Part shown: positions 32,688 through 44,633 of the stretch, piece after piece
Numbering within the stretch: the stretch's first letter is position 1
How the letters are laid out: every line of letters starts with the position of its first letter
NCBI GenBank assembly: GCA_030374765.1
Contig: JARGXX010000021.1
Location: forward strand, 615,045 to 679,044
Direction: 5' to 3'
Origin: Agarophyton chilense
Taxonomy: Eukaryota; Rhodophyta; Florideophyceae; Gracilariales; Gracilariaceae
Length of the DNA: 64,000 bases
Notes under the pieces: model-generated
Databases searched by the model: none
What the model was told of the DNA's origin: nothing
The model's input: only the letters and a program-made list of their open reading frames with translations
Position numbers and translations under genes: made by a program

Positions 32688-33318
32688 CACTCAATGTGAG
32701 CAAACTCGTTTCCCTCCTACCAGGCGCCGTACCAAGGCCATAGCTGCTCTATATAGCCGATTCCCATGCCTGTGTCTCCCTCTAACGGCTTTATACCAAC
32801 GTTAACAACGGTTATCGAACCGGTTGGGGCTGAACATCTTTTCGAGCGGCGGCCAACCTTAGATTACCACAGGCGAATACTGTCAAATGTGAATGTTGAA
32901 CGAGCTCTCGTAAACGATGTCGACAGACATGTTTGTGGAAAAACATGTTTTGGTGCACTCCTGAGAATTAGTAGCATCTGTATGGAGAGGAGAGTGGTGA
33001 GAAGGTTTGGTTTTTTACAGTACTTGGTTGATATTAAATAGTTGAATGTATATTAGTTGTGACACGTGGCAGTGGAAAAGAAGCGTTGTGGGCGAGTGAA
33101 GAGACGCCGTGAAACATCATTAGGCTTTCGGTTTTGAAATGGCGCTTGAAATGGGTCTACAGAGGCGTATGCGAGATATGAGGGGTGTGGTGAGAGTTTA
33201 GGAATGTGGCGCAAACGTAGGGAGAGTCGTGTGGGCGAAGGCGCAAAACGGGGTGAGGGGGGCCCAGGGGAGTGTTTTTGGATGTGGGCAGACGTAGTCA
33301 AAAAGCAGCAAAAGGGGG
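32688..33318. repeat. Spacer S3 (631 bp)
   Basis: Long form, almost identical to S2; the 91-codon frame is open at 32766-33041. S2-HP5-S3 looks like a direct local duplication. Confidence 0.85.
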
Positions 33319-33463
33319 ATTGCCTGCAGGCAATAAATTTCAACTGCGACTTACGGCTCATAATTTGCACCCCGATTGTTGATTTGCATTATTATTTCGC
33401 ACTTTCGGGGTGCAAATGATGAGCCGTAATTCGCAGTTGACCAAAAGTGCGCGCAGGCAATTT
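33319..33463. repeat. Foldback element HP6
   Basis: 145-bp foldback copy before gene segment 3; the left arm has TGCGACTTACGG for TGCGAATTACGG. Confidence 0.9.
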
Positions 33464-33544
33464 GCCACACAGAACCCCCCAAAAAAATGATAAAATTTTG
33501 TGTCTGTGCAGCGGTTTTTTTTTGGAACGGATGGCGATTGCCGT

Positions 33545-33561
33545 CACGCGTGTCACGCGTC
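33545..33561. promoter_or_regulatory. Double ACGCGT motif upstream of ParB-like gene 3
   Basis: CACGCGTGTCACGCGTC variant; both ACGCGT cores kept. Confidence 0.4.
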
Positions 33562-33899
33562 GTTGGGGTTCAGGTTGCCACTACGCAACCACTAGGAGCC
33601 CTTTTTAGTTTTTCGCGGAAAGGACGGAGTCGAAGTACACCCGTTTACACCTGTTTTCCCCGCCCTCACATTCCGTCCCTTTCCCGAACTGCAGCCTCTG
33701 TGTTGTTTTGTAAACGGATCAAGCGGGCGCCGTCAAACTTCGCATCAAGTCCGCACTTCTATTTGAATCATCTCTCCGCGGGCCTGAGTTTGGGATCTGC
33801 CGTATTTGCCTCTGTGTTCCGCCTTCATTCGCCCGTCTCATAGTTTTCTTGTCACGCTCTTCTGCGCGCATCTCCCCGGTTCATATTGTTTGTATCGCA

Positions 33900-35171
33900 A
33901 TGCAATCGCGTGGAAAACATGAAAAGATGAAAGCAGCCGACGTCGTCTTTCTTTTGCCGAAAGGCGAAGGGGGAAACCGCCAGCGCATCGAAACGGCTGT
34001 GTTGATGCCTGGTAGGAAGGAGGGGGAATTGTCCAGGGATATGCATGGATCTAGCCTAAAGAGCTTTGAGGCGGAAGGTGAGGATTTGGTGAAAGTTCGC
34101 AGTGTTAAGGTCCTACCGTGGTTTGACAACATTAGGTACCCGTACCGATTTGGTGGTGTGGAAGAACCGCCTGCAACACTGGGTGGGGTGTTACCGAATT
34201 CATTTTATTCGTGGGACCTAGGTATGATGGAGGCGATGGAAACAACAGGGGAGGTGGTTGAGGTGGATTCAGATGAATCCGCTGATGCGGTCGGAAAGAG
34301 GAGGAGAAAGTCCCCACCCCCGTCGAAGGGTACTCCTGACGTACAACGGCGTCCACCAACGACGCCCCGAACGGGAAGTCGTAGGACGAGGTCCCAGAGC
34401 CGCCAAGGGCGCGCATCGCAGCGCTCGAATGCATCTGGTTCGACTGCAACGGTAGCTGGGGCAACTGTTGCCACCGTTTCTCCCGGTTCAATTCGACGCA
34501 CTGGGCGACCTCGTCTGAGGTCTCAACCAACGCCCCGCAGGGGCACATCCGTTTCACGCGCAGTAACGCCACGCCCTCGTACGCCACCGGGCGGAACGAT
34601 TGAAGTGGGTACTTCGGTGGCCAAGGCAGTGGAGGTGGATGAGGACGTCATTTTCACGGGTATGAGGTCGGGCCCGTCGAACACTTGGTCATTGTCCCAA
34701 GCCGTGGAGCCTCCGAAACAGGTTGTTGCGATCCCCACCGATAGCAAGATTGAGCTGAACCACTACAGGCAGGTGAATGCTACGATGGATATCGGCAGAA
34801 TTCGCTACGGGGAGCATCAAGTGCGGGCATTGAATGGGCAGCACAGGGAGAATTTGAAGGTTATGATGGAGCAGCAAGGTGTTTTAGGAGCGGTTGGGCG
34901 GGTGAGCGTTGCGATCGTGCTCGGCGGCAGATCACTGGATGAGGCTCTTCAAGGCAATTCAACTACCTGTGAGTGTCTGTTGGTGGATGGGCTTCATCGT
35001 TTGGTGGTGTACCAAGACCTGAGGAACACGTCCGAGAGGTGGAAAAGCATGACCCAGGTGCTGGACGTCGTTCTGTGGTTGCGACCGGACGGGAAGGATC
35101 TCACAAGGAAGGAGCGGTTGAGCATCGGTTGTAAGCTGAACATCATGGCAAGCAACATGTTGGCGATGTAG
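33900..35171 (+). CDS. ParB/sulfiredoxin-like domain protein, array copy 3 (first ORF)
   Basis: ATG at 33900. It carries the GLHRL form of the key motif, which fits the ParB/sulfiredoxin pattern better than copies 1-2. It has Trp in KVLPWFDN where copies 1, 2 and 6 have Gly. It is nearly identical to copies 4 and 5. Confidence 0.62.
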   Translation: MQSRGKHEKMKAADVVFLLPKGEGGNRQRIETAVLMPGRKEGELSRDMHGSSLKSFEAEGEDLVKVRSVKVLPWFDNIRYPYRFGGVEEPPATLGGVLPNSFYSWDLGMMEAMETTGEVVEVDSDESADAVGKRRRKSPPPSKGTPDVQRRPPTTPRTGSRRTRSQSRQGRASQRSNASGSTATVAGATVATVSPGSIRRTGRPRLRSQPTPRRGTSVSRAVTPRPRTPPGGTIEVGTSVAKAVEVDEDVIFTGMRSGPSNTWSLSQAVEPPKQVVAIPTDSKIELNHYRQVNATMDIGRIRYGEHQVRALNGQHRENLKVMMEQQGVLGAVGRVSVAIVLGGRSLDEALQGNSTTCECLLVDGLHRLVVYQDLRNTSERWKSMTQVLDVVLWLRPDGKDLTRKERLSIGCKLNIMASNMLAM

Positions 35172-36777
35172 TTTGCGGACCGCGTGCGCACCACCGTGTC
35201 GTTCATAATGGCGTCAGTGTTGGATGACAAGGTGAAGGTCAAGTCACTGACGTCATATGCGGTGGCAGTAGCGATGCAAGAGTTTATTCTACTCGGCACA
35301 TTGGAAACGACGCAACTTCGGCGCTACGCCGACATTGCCCTTGCCCTTGTAAGGAGCCCGGAGTTGCTGAGCAACTTTGAGAGGGTGTGCAAAGAGGCGC
35401 CGAAGCTGGGTCTGTCGCATTTGTCGGACGACCGGTTGTACACACTCGATGAAGGCGGTTTTTTGTTTTGCGTGGAGTGTTTGAAGGCTTTACTGGGTAC
35501 CCGCGGGGTTTCGAAGGGGTGAGAAGGGGCCGGTTCGAGGATATGCGGTATTACTTTTTCAAGTTTGCGCTGCAGGTGTACTTCTTTTGCCGACAAGTTG
35601 GCAGAGAAGAAGGACGTGACGGTTGCCGCCGTGCTCGACACCCAAATGAGCATTGGCGGAGTGGAAACGTCCTCCGTGCGGAACTTTTTCGTGATGATTG
35701 TGTCGAAGATGGAGAACTCCGGGAGCGACCGGCAGTGGGAAAGGAAGCTGGAGCGCAAAATGAAGGAAGTGACGGACAGGATGGAGGGGTTGTTTGTAGT
35801 AGGGAATGAGGAGAGGAGTAGGGACAGGGTCTCCAGCCAGCCTTCGGGGCAGCATCAAAGTCGGAGCGCTTCGGGACGGGCGAAGGTGAAGACTGTGGCG
35901 CCGTCGCCGGATGTGGCTGTGTTGGACTTGGACGACGACATGAACTACAACGAGTCGCGTCCAAGGGTGAGCACGCGTAAGGGGAAAGGAAAAAGATCTG
36001 TTCCAAGGGTGGAAGAGGTGCCGGTTGGGCGTGCAAGGGGTGTGAAGCGAAAAGCTCCTGACACGAGACTGCCTCCACCCAGTCGCCGGTCGAAGAGAAC
36101 CCAACTGGCACAGGAAAGGGAGTTGTTGCAGCGGATGAAGCAGTTGCGGAGAGATACTCTGTTTGAACTGTTGGGGAACCTGGGAATCCGCGCCGAGAAC
36201 TTCTCAGACTGCGAGCGTAATGAGGCATTCGTGACGGACGATGCAGTGGGTGACGGAGTGCAGCAGGGTGGGGGGGGGGGGGGGGGGGGGGTCGAAGAGA
36301 GATGTTGACATTGAGCGCCCATTTGACGACTCTAACCCTCCCGATGGACCGCCGCAATGGATGAGGCTGCCAGAAACTTACAAAGGGGCTTCATCGCCGG
36401 CATGGTGTAATTGGGCAAATGTGCCGCCGAGCATGTTGCCAAAGGATGTTAACGTGATTGAACACGTGCATCCATGGCTGGACACCATCCATATGGCGTC
36501 AAAGCACCGAGGTGAATGCCTGACGGCGGAAGAGCTGAAGCTGGTCCACCATCTGGTGTTTTGGCACGCCGCGAAGGAGAAGCATGCGGCGCTGGAATCT
36601 ACCAAGGTTCCGGTGTTTGGACAAGTGCTACCGACGAGCGGCAATCCGAAAAGTGAAGAGGAGCGCCTGTGGATGGCAGCGATGGAGCGGGATGAGTTGG
36701 CGTTGGAGTTCTTCGGTGAAAAGCGCAGGGAGCTGCAACACCAAGCTACTAATACTATTGGTAATCAGCATAAGTAA
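35172..36777 (+). pseudogene. Downstream part of ParB-like gene, copy 3
   Basis: Shares the TAG and the +1 change. In addition, one G is missing from ACCCGCGGGG near 35507 (copies 1, 2 and 6 have five G), so frame B closes at 35522 (GTRGVSKG). The 22-G tract (36270-36291) puts C out of frame with D, giving VEERC then TGA. D (about 36300-36777) stays open. Confidence 0.55.
36270..36291 (+). repeat. Poly-G tract, copy 3 (22 G)
   Basis: The longest tract in the array; one base off the in-frame length. Confidence 0.85.
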
Positions 36778-37343
36778 GAGGTAGTAACACACATAGTACT
36801 ACATCAGTGGTTGTTTTTGTCATACGTAGAAGATTTTCTGAATACGGTATTCCAAGTAGATGTGGCGCTTGCAACGGCGCCACTGTATGCAGTATAAAAC
36901 CGTACGATGAGTAAACGCGATTGCAACGGGGGGGATCGAGTCAAGGAGGCGGTTTTGTGTCGTGAGGAATATTGAGGTGTTACGAAATGGGGCCATTTGA
37001 CGATTGCAGGCGTAAATGTGGTTTTCAAAAAGGTATCTTATATCGTAAGTTACCCGTACTTGTCCGTGATGATTGTATTAAACGGTAAAGACATCACAGC
37101 GTACACGCGTATTGAGGTGAATCGACGTACTGCAGCTCCGCGTAGAAGTAATGCAAGCACATGCGTGCATATGCAAAGCAATGGCCACTGCAATACGCGG
37201 TGGCACCCTAGCGCGTGATGTTTACCATGTGCTGTGAAGGCTATGTGTTTTAGAATACTTGGTTGAAGGCGTAATATGGCGTGTGGGGGGTACAGGGGGG
37301 TGTTTTAGGATGTGGGCAGACGTAGTCAAAAAGGGCGATTGGG
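36778..37343. other. 3' flank of ParB-like gene 3
   Basis: Same repeated non-coding sequence with the TATAAAA motif as after copy 1; right end of the GGCGATTGGG type. Confidence 0.4.
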
Positions 37344-37488
37344 ATTGCCTGCAGGCAATAAATTTCAACTGCGAATTACGGCTCATAATTTGCACCCCGA
37401 TTGTTGATTTGCATTATTATTTCGCACTTTCGGGGTGCAAATGATGAGCCGTAATTCGTAGTTGACCAAAAGTGCCCGCAGGCAATTT
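37344..37488. repeat. Foldback element HP7
   Basis: 145-bp foldback copy between gene segment 3 and spacer 4. Confidence 0.9.
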
Positions 37489-38119
37489 CACTCAATGTGA
37501 GCAAACTCGTTTCCCTCCTACCAGGCGCCGTACCAAGGCCATAGCTGCTCTATAAAGCCGATTCCCATGCCTGTGTCTCCCTCTAACGGCTTTATGCCGG
37601 CGGTAACGAAGGTTATTGAACCGGTTGGGGCTGAACGCCTTTTCTAGCGGCGGCCTACCTTAGACTAACACAGGCGAATACTGTCGAATGTGAATGTTGA
37701 ACGAGCTCTCGTAAACGATGTCGACAGACATGTTTGTGGAAAAACATGTTTTGGTGCACTCCTGAGAATTAGTAGCATCTGTATGGAGAGGAGAGTGGTG
37801 AGAAAGTTTGGTTTTTTACAGTACTTGGTTGATATTAAATAGTTGAATGTATATTAGTTGTGACACGTGGCAGTGGAAAAGAAGCGTTGTGGGCGAGTGA
37901 AGAGACGCCGTGAAACATCATTAGGCTTTCGGTTTTGAAATGGCGCTTGAAATGGGTCTACAGAGGCGTATGCGAGATATGAGGGGTGTGGTGAGAGTTT
38001 AGGAATGTGGCGCAAACGTAGGGAGAGTCGTGTGGGCGAAGGCGCAAAACGGGGTGTGGGGGGCCCAGGGGAGTGTTTTTGGATGTGGGCAGACGTAGTC
38101 AAAAAGCAGCAAAAGGGGG
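37489..38119. repeat. Spacer S4 (631 bp)
   Basis: Long form of a second subtype (TTTATGCCGGCGGTAACGAAGG in place of TTTATACCAACGTTAACAACGG; CTATAAAGCC in place of CTATATAGCC). The small frame is closed. Confidence 0.85.
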
Positions 38120-38264
38120 ATTGCCTGCAGGCAATAAATTTCAACTACGAATTACGGCTCATAATTTGCACCCCGATTGTTGATTTGCATTATTATTTCG
38201 CACTTTCGGGGTGCAAATGATGAGCCGTAATTCGTAGTTGACCAAAAGTGCCCGCAGGCAATTT
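38120..38264. repeat. Foldback element HP8
   Basis: 145-bp foldback copy. Both arms carry the matching change (CTACGAATT and AATTCGTAG), so the hairpin stem is preserved. Confidence 0.9.
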
Positions 38265-38856
38265 CACTCAATGTGAGCAAACTCGTTTCCCTCCTACCAG
38301 ACGCCGTACCAAGGCCATAGCTGCTATATGTAGCCGATTCTCATGCCTGTGTCTCCCTGTATATCGGCTGAACATCTTTTTGAGCGGCGGCCTACCTTAG
38401 ATTACCACAGGCGAATACTGTCGAATGTGAATGTTGAACGAGCTCGCGTAAACGATGTCGACAGACATGGTTGTGGAAAGACATGTTTTGGTGCACTCCT
38501 GAGAATTAGTAGCATCTGTATGGAGAGGAGAGTGGTGAGAAAATTTGGTTTTTTACAGTACTTGGTTGATATTAAATAGTTGAATGTATATTAGTTGTGA
38601 CACGTGGCAGTGGAAAAGAAGCGTTGTGGGCAAGTGAAGAGACGCCGTGAAACATCACTAGGCTTTCGGTTTTCAAATGGAGCTTGGAATAGGTCTACAT
38701 AGGCGTATGCGATATATGAGGGGTGTGGTGAAAGTTTCGGAATGTGGCGCAAACGTAGGGAGAGTCGTGTGGGCGAAGGCGCAAAACGGGGTGAGGGGGG
38801 CCCAGGGGAGTGTTTTTGGATGTGGGCAGACGTAGTCAAAAAGCAGCAAAAGGGGG
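38265..38856. repeat. Spacer S5 (592 bp)
   Basis: Short form: about 39 bp around CTAACGGCTTTAT...ACCGGTTGGGG are replaced by TGTATATCGG. A 78-codon ATG frame (38343-38579) is open but unsupported. Confidence 0.85.
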
Positions 38857-39001
38857 ATTGCCTGCAGGCAATAAATTTCAACTGCGACTTACGGCTCATA
38901 ATTTGCACCCCGATTGTTGATTTGCATTATTATTTCGCACTTTCGGGGTGCAAATGATGAGCCGTAATTCGCAGTTGACCAAAAGTGCGCGCAGGCAATT
39001 T
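38857..39001. repeat. Foldback element HP9
   Basis: 145-bp foldback copy before gene segment 4; same GCGACTTACGG and GTGCGCGCAGG changes as HP6. Confidence 0.9.
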
Positions 39002-39081
39002 GCCACACAGAACCCCCCAAAAAAATGATAAAATTTTGTGTCTGTGCAGCGGTTTTTTTTGGAACGGATGGCGATTGCCGT

Positions 39082-39098
39082 CACGCGTGTCACGCGTC
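39082..39098. promoter_or_regulatory. Double ACGCGT motif upstream of ParB-like gene 4
   Basis: Same variant as copy 3. Confidence 0.4.
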
Positions 39099-39436
39099 GT
39101 TGGGGTTCAGGTTGCCACTACGCAACCACTAGGAGCCCTTTTTAGTTTTTCGCGGAAAGGACGGAGTCGAAGTACACCCGTTTACACCTGTTTTCCCCGC
39201 CCTCACATTCCGTCCCTTTCCCGAACTGCAGCCTCTGTGTTGTTTTGTAAACGGATCAAGCGGGCGCCGTCAAACTTCGCATCAAGTCCGCACTTCTATT
39301 TGAATCATCTCTCCGCGGGCCTGAGTTTGGGATCTGCCGTATTTGGCTCTGTGTTCCGCCTTCATTCGCCCGTCTCATAGTTTTCTTGTCACGCTCTTCT
39401 GCGCGCATCTCCCCGGTTCATATTGTTTGTATCGCA

Positions 39437-40708
39437 ATGCAATCGCGTGGAAAACATGAAAAGATGAAAGCAGCCGACGTCGTCTTTCTTTTGCCGAAAG
39501 GCGAAGGGGGAAACCGCCAGCGCATCGAAACGGCTGTGTTGATGCCTGGTAGGAAGGAGGGGGAATTGTCCAGGGATATGCATGGATCTAGCCTAAAGAG
39601 CTTTGAGGCGGAAGGTGAGGATTTGGTGAAAGTTCGCAGTGTTAAGGTCCTACCGTGGTTTGACAACATTAGGTACCCGTACCGATTTGGTGGTGTGGAA
39701 GAACCGCCTGCAACACTGGGTGGGGTGTTACCGAATTCATTTTATTCGTGGGACCTAGGTATGATGGAGGCGATGGAAACAACAGGGGAGGTGGTTGAGG
39801 TGGATTCAGATGAATCCGCTGATGCGGTCGGAAAGAGGAGGAGAAAGTCCCCACCCCCGTCGAAGGGTACTCCTGACGTACAACGGCGTCCACCAACGAC
39901 GCCCCGAACGGGAAGTCGTAGGACGAGGTCCCAGAGCCGCCAAGGGCGCGCATCGCAGCGCTCGAATGCATCTGGTTCGACTGCAACGGTAGCTGGGGCA
40001 ACTGTTGCCACCGTTTCTCCCGGTTCAATTCGACGCACTGGGCGACCTCGTCTGAGGTCTCAACCAACGCCCCGCAGGGGCACATCCGTTTCACGCGCAG
40101 TAACGCCACGCCCTCGTACGCCACCGGGCGGAACGATTGAAGTGGGTACTTCGGTGGCCAAGGCAGTGGAGGTGGATGAGGACGTCATTTTCACGGGTAT
40201 GAGGTCGGGCCCGTCGAACACTTGGTCATTGTCCCAAGCCGTGGAGCCTCCGAAACAGGTTGTTGCGATCCCCACCGATAGCAAGATTGAGCTGAACCAC
40301 TACAGGCAGGTGAATGCTACGATGGATATCGGCAGAATTCGCTACGGGGAGCATCAAGTGCGGGCATTGAATGGGCAGCACAGGGAGAATTTGAAGGTTA
40401 TGATGGAGCAGCAAGGTGTTTTAGGAGCGGTTGGGCGGGTGAGCGTTGCGATCGTGCTCGGCGGCAGATCACTGGATGAGGCTCTTCAAGGCAATTCAAC
40501 TACCTGTGAGTGTCTGTTGGTGGATGGGCTTCATCGTTTGGTGGTGTACCAAGACCTGAGGAACACGTCCGAGAGGTGGAAAAGCATGACCCAGGTGCTG
40601 GACGTCGTTCTGTGGTTGCGACCGGACGGGAAGGATCTCACAAGGAAGGAGCGGTTGAGCATCGGTTGTAAGCTGAACATCATGGCAAGCAACATGTTGG
40701 CGATGTAG
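39437..40708 (+). CDS. ParB/sulfiredoxin-like domain protein, array copy 4 (first ORF)
   Basis: ATG at 39437. The encoded sequence is the same as copy 3, including GLHRL and LPWFDN. Confidence 0.62.
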   Translation: MQSRGKHEKMKAADVVFLLPKGEGGNRQRIETAVLMPGRKEGELSRDMHGSSLKSFEAEGEDLVKVRSVKVLPWFDNIRYPYRFGGVEEPPATLGGVLPNSFYSWDLGMMEAMETTGEVVEVDSDESADAVGKRRRKSPPPSKGTPDVQRRPPTTPRTGSRRTRSQSRQGRASQRSNASGSTATVAGATVATVSPGSIRRTGRPRLRSQPTPRRGTSVSRAVTPRPRTPPGGTIEVGTSVAKAVEVDEDVIFTGMRSGPSNTWSLSQAVEPPKQVVAIPTDSKIELNHYRQVNATMDIGRIRYGEHQVRALNGQHRENLKVMMEQQGVLGAVGRVSVAIVLGGRSLDEALQGNSTTCECLLVDGLHRLVVYQDLRNTSERWKSMTQVLDVVLWLRPDGKDLTRKERLSIGCKLNIMASNMLAM

Positions 40709-42312
40709 TTTGCGGACCGCGTGCGCACCACCGTGTCGTTCATAATGGCGTCAGTGTTGGATGACAAGGTGAAGGTCAAGTCACTGACGTCATATGCGGT
40801 GGCAGTAGCGATGCAAGAGTTTATTCTACTCGGCACATTGGAAACGACGCAACTTCGGCGCTACGCCGACATTGCCCTTGCCCTTGTAAGGAGCCCGGAG
40901 TTGCTGAGCAACTTTGAGAGGGTGTGCAAAGAGGCGCCGAAGCTGGGTCTGTCGCATTTGTCGGACGACCGGTTGTACACACTCGATGAAGGCGGTTTTT
41001 TGTTTTGCGTGGAGTGTTTGAAGGCTTTACTGGGTACCCGCGGGGTTTCGAAGGGGTGAGAAGGGGCCGGTTCGAGGATATGCGGTATTACTTTTTCAAG
41101 TTTGCGCTGCAGGTGTACTTCTTTTGCCGACAAGTTGGCAGAGAAGAAGGACGTGACGGTTGCCGCCGTGCTCGACACCCAAATGAGCATTGGCGGAGTG
41201 GAAACGTCCTCCGTGCGGAACTTTTTCGTGATGATTGTGTCGAAGATGGAGAACTCCGGGAGCGACCGGCAGTGGGAAAGGAAGCTGGAGCGCAAAATGA
41301 AGGAAGTGACGGACAGGATGGAGGGGTTGTTTGTAGTAGGGAATGAGGAGAGGAGTAGGGACAGGGTCTCCAGCCAGCCTTCGGGGCAGCATCAAAGTCG
41401 GAGCGCTTCGGGACGGGCGAAGGTGAAGACTGTGGCGCCGTCGCCGGATGTGGCTGTGTTGGACTTGGACGACGACATGAACTACAACGAGTCGCGTCCA
41501 AGGGTGAGCACGCGTAAGGGGAAAGGAAAAAGATCTGTTCCAAGGGTGGAAGAGGTGCCGGTTGGGCGTGCAAGGGGTGTGAAGCGAAAAGCTCCTGACA
41601 CGAGACTGCCTCCACCCAGTCGCCGGTCGAAGAGAACCCAACTGGCACAGGAAAGGGAGTTGTTGCAGCGGATGAAGCAGTTGCGGAGAGATACTCTGTT
41701 TGAACTGTTGGGGAACCTGGGAATCCGCGCCGAGAACTTCTCAGACTGCGAGCGTAATGAGGCATTCGTGACGGACGATGCAGTGGGTGACGGAGTGCAG
41801 CAGGGTGGGGGGGGGGGGGGGGGGGGTCGAAGAGAGATGTTGACATTGAGCGCCCATTTGACGACTCTAACCCTCCCGATGGACCGCCGCAATGGATGAG
41901 GCTGCCAGAAACTTACAAAGGGGCTTCATCGCCGGCATGGTGTAATTGGGCAAATGTGCCGCCGAGCATGTTGCCAAAGGATGTTAACGTGATTGAACAC
42001 GTGCATCCATGGCTGGACACCATCCATATGGCGTCAAAGCACCGAGGTGAATGCCTGACGGCGGAAGAGCTGAAGCTGGTCCACCATCTGGTGTTTTGGC
42101 ACGCCGCGAAGGAGAAGCATGCGGCGCTGGAATCTACCAAGGTTCCGGTGTTTGGACATGTGCTACCGACGAGCGGCAATCCGAAAAGTGAAGAGGAGCG
42201 CCTGTGGATGGCAGCGATGGAGCGGGATGTGTTGGTGTTGGAGTTCTTGGGTGAAAAGCGCAGGGAGCTGCAACACCAAGCTACTAATACTATTGGTAAT
42301 CAGCATAAGTAA
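40709..42312 (+). pseudogene. Downstream part of ParB-like gene, copy 4
   Basis: Same lesions as copy 3 (TAG, four-G form of ACCCGCGGGG closing frame B at 41059, +1 change). The poly-G tract is 20 G, so C runs into RREMLT and closes at 41899, while D (41896-42312) is open in another frame. D has the DVLVLEFLGEKR variant shared with copies 5 and 6. Confidence 0.55.
41807..41826 (+). repeat. Poly-G tract, copy 4 (20 G)
   Basis: One base short of the in-frame length. Confidence 0.85.
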
Positions 42313-42878
42313 GAGGTAGTAACACACATAGTACTACATCAGTGGTTGTTTTTGTCATACGTAGAAGATTTTCTGAATACGGTATTCCAAGTAGATGTGG
42401 CGCTTGCAACGGCGCCACTGTATGCAGTATAAAACCGTACGATGAGTAAACGCGATTGCAACGGGGGGGATCGAGTCAAGGAGGCGGTTTTGTGTCGTGA
42501 GGAATATTGAGGTGTTACGAAATGGGGCCATTTGACGATTGCAGGCGTAAATGTGGTTTTCAAAAAGGTATCTTATATCGTAAGTTACCCGTACTTGTCC
42601 GTGATGATTGTATTAAACGGTAAAGACATCACAGCGTACACGCGTATTGAGGTGAATCGACGTACTGCAGCTCCGCGTAGAAGTAATGCAAGCACATGCG
42701 TGCATATGCAAAGCAATGGCCACTGCAATACGCGGTGGCACCCTAGCGCGTGATGTTTACCATGTGCTGTGAAGGCTATGTGTTTTAGAATACTTGGTTG
42801 AAGGCGTAATATGGCGTGTGGGGGGTACAGGGGGGTGTTTTAGGATGTGGGCAGACGTAGTCAAAAAGGGCGATTGGG
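42313..42878. other. 3' flank of ParB-like gene 4
   Basis: Same repeated non-coding sequence as after copies 1 and 3. Confidence 0.4.
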
Positions 42879-43023
42879 ATTGCCTGCAGGCAATAAATTT
42901 CAACTGCGAATTACGGCTCATAATTTGCACCCCGATTGTTGATTTGCATTATTATTTCGCACTTTCGGGGTGCAAATTATGAGCCGTAATTCGTAGTTGA
43001 CCAAAAGTGCCCGCAGGCAATTT
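42879..43023. repeat. Foldback element HP10
   Basis: 145-bp foldback copy; the right arm has AAATTATGAGCC, which restores pairing with CTCATAATTT of the left arm. Confidence 0.9.
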
Positions 43024-43654
43024 CACTCAATGTGAGCAAACTCGTTTCCCTCCTACCAGGCGCCGTACCAAGGCCATAGCTGCTCTATAAAGCCGATTCC
43101 CATGCCTGTGTCTCCCTCTAACGGCTTTATGCCGGCGGTAACGAAGGTTATTGAACCGGTTGGGGCTGAACGCCTTTTCTAGCGGCGGCCTACCTTAGAC
43201 TAACACAGGCGAATACTGTCGAATGTGAATATTGAACGAGCTCTCGTAAACGATGTCGACAGACATGTTTGTGGAAAGTCATGTTTTGGTGCACTCCTGA
43301 GAATTAGTAGCATCTGTATGGAGAGGAGAGTGGTGAGAAAGTTTGGTTTTTTACAGTACTTGGTTGATATTAAATAGTTGAATGTATATTGGTTGTGACA
43401 CTTGGCAGTGGAAAAGAAGCGTTGTGGGCGAGTGAAGAGACGCCGTGAAACATCATTAGGCTTTCGGTTTTGAAATGGCGCTTGAAATGGGTCTACAGAC
43501 GCGTATGCGAGATATGAGGGGTGTGGTGAGAGTTTAGGAATGTGGCGCAAACGTAGGGAGAGTCGTGTGGGCGAAGGCCCAAAACGGGGTGTGGGGGGCC
43601 CAGGGGAGTGTTTTTGGATGTGGGCAGACGTAGTCAAAAAGCAGCAAAAGGGGG
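43024..43654. repeat. Spacer S6 (631 bp)
   Basis: Long form, S4 subtype; GTGACACTTGGC in place of GTGACACGTGGC. Confidence 0.85.
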
Positions 43655-43799
43655 ATTGCCTGCAGGCAATAAATTTCAACTACGAATTACGGCTCATAAT
43701 TTGCACCCCGATTGTTGATTTGCATTATTATTTCGCACTTTCGGGGTGCAAATGATGAGCCGTAATTCGTAGTTGACCAAAAGTGCCCGCAGGCAATTT
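43655..43799. repeat. Foldback element HP11
   Basis: 145-bp foldback copy with the paired CTACG/CGTAG change, like HP8. Confidence 0.9.
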
Positions 43800-44391
43800 C
43801 ACTCAATGTGAGCAAACTCGTTTCCCTCCTACCAGACGCCGTACCAAGGCCATAGCTGCTATATGTAGCCGATTCTCATGCCTGTGTCTCCCTGTATATC
43901 GGCTGAACATCTTTTTGAGCGGCGGCCTACCTTAGATTACCACAGGCGAATACTGTCGAATGTGAATGTTGAACGAGCTCGCGTAAACGATGTCGACAGA
44001 CATGGTTGTGGAAAGACATGTTTTGGTGCACTCCTGAGAATTAGTAGCATCTGTATGGAGAGGAGAGTGGTGAGAAAATTTGGTTTTTTACAGTACTTGG
44101 TTGATATTAAATAGTTGAATGTATATTAGTTGTGACACGTGGCAGTGGAAAAGAAGCGTTGTGGGCAAGTGAAGAGACGCCGTGAAACATCACTAGGCTT
44201 TCGGTTTTCAAATGGCGCTTGGAATAGGTCTACATAGGCGTATGCGAGATATGAGGGGTGTGGTGAAAGTTTCGGAATGTGGCGCAAACGTAGGGAGAGT
44301 CGTGTGGGCGAAGGCGCAAAACGGGGTGAGGGGGGCCCAGGGGAGTGTTTTTGGATGTGGGCAGACGTAGTCAAAAAGCAGCAAAAGGGGG
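43800..44391. repeat. Spacer S7 (592 bp)
   Basis: Short form, nearly identical to S5; 78-codon frame open at 43878-44114. Confidence 0.85.
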
Positions 44392-44536
44392 ATTGCCTGC
44401 AGGCAATAAATTTCAACTGCGACTTACGGCTCATAATTTGCACCCCGATTGTTGATTTGCATTATTATTTCGCACTTTCGGGGTGCAAATGATGAGCCGT
44501 AATTCGCAGTTGACCAAAAGTGCGCGCAGGCAATTT
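44392..44536. repeat. Foldback element HP12
   Basis: 145-bp foldback copy before gene segment 5, identical in type to HP9. Confidence 0.9.
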
Positions 44537-44616
44537 GCCACACAGAACCCCCCAAAAAAATGATAAAATTTTGTGTCTGTGCAGCGGTTTTTTTTGGAAC
44601 GGATGGCGATTGCCGT

Positions 44617-44633
44617 CACGCGTGTCACGCGTC
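44617..44633. promoter_or_regulatory. Double ACGCGT motif upstream of ParB-like gene 5
   Basis: Same variant as copies 3 and 4. Confidence 0.4.
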
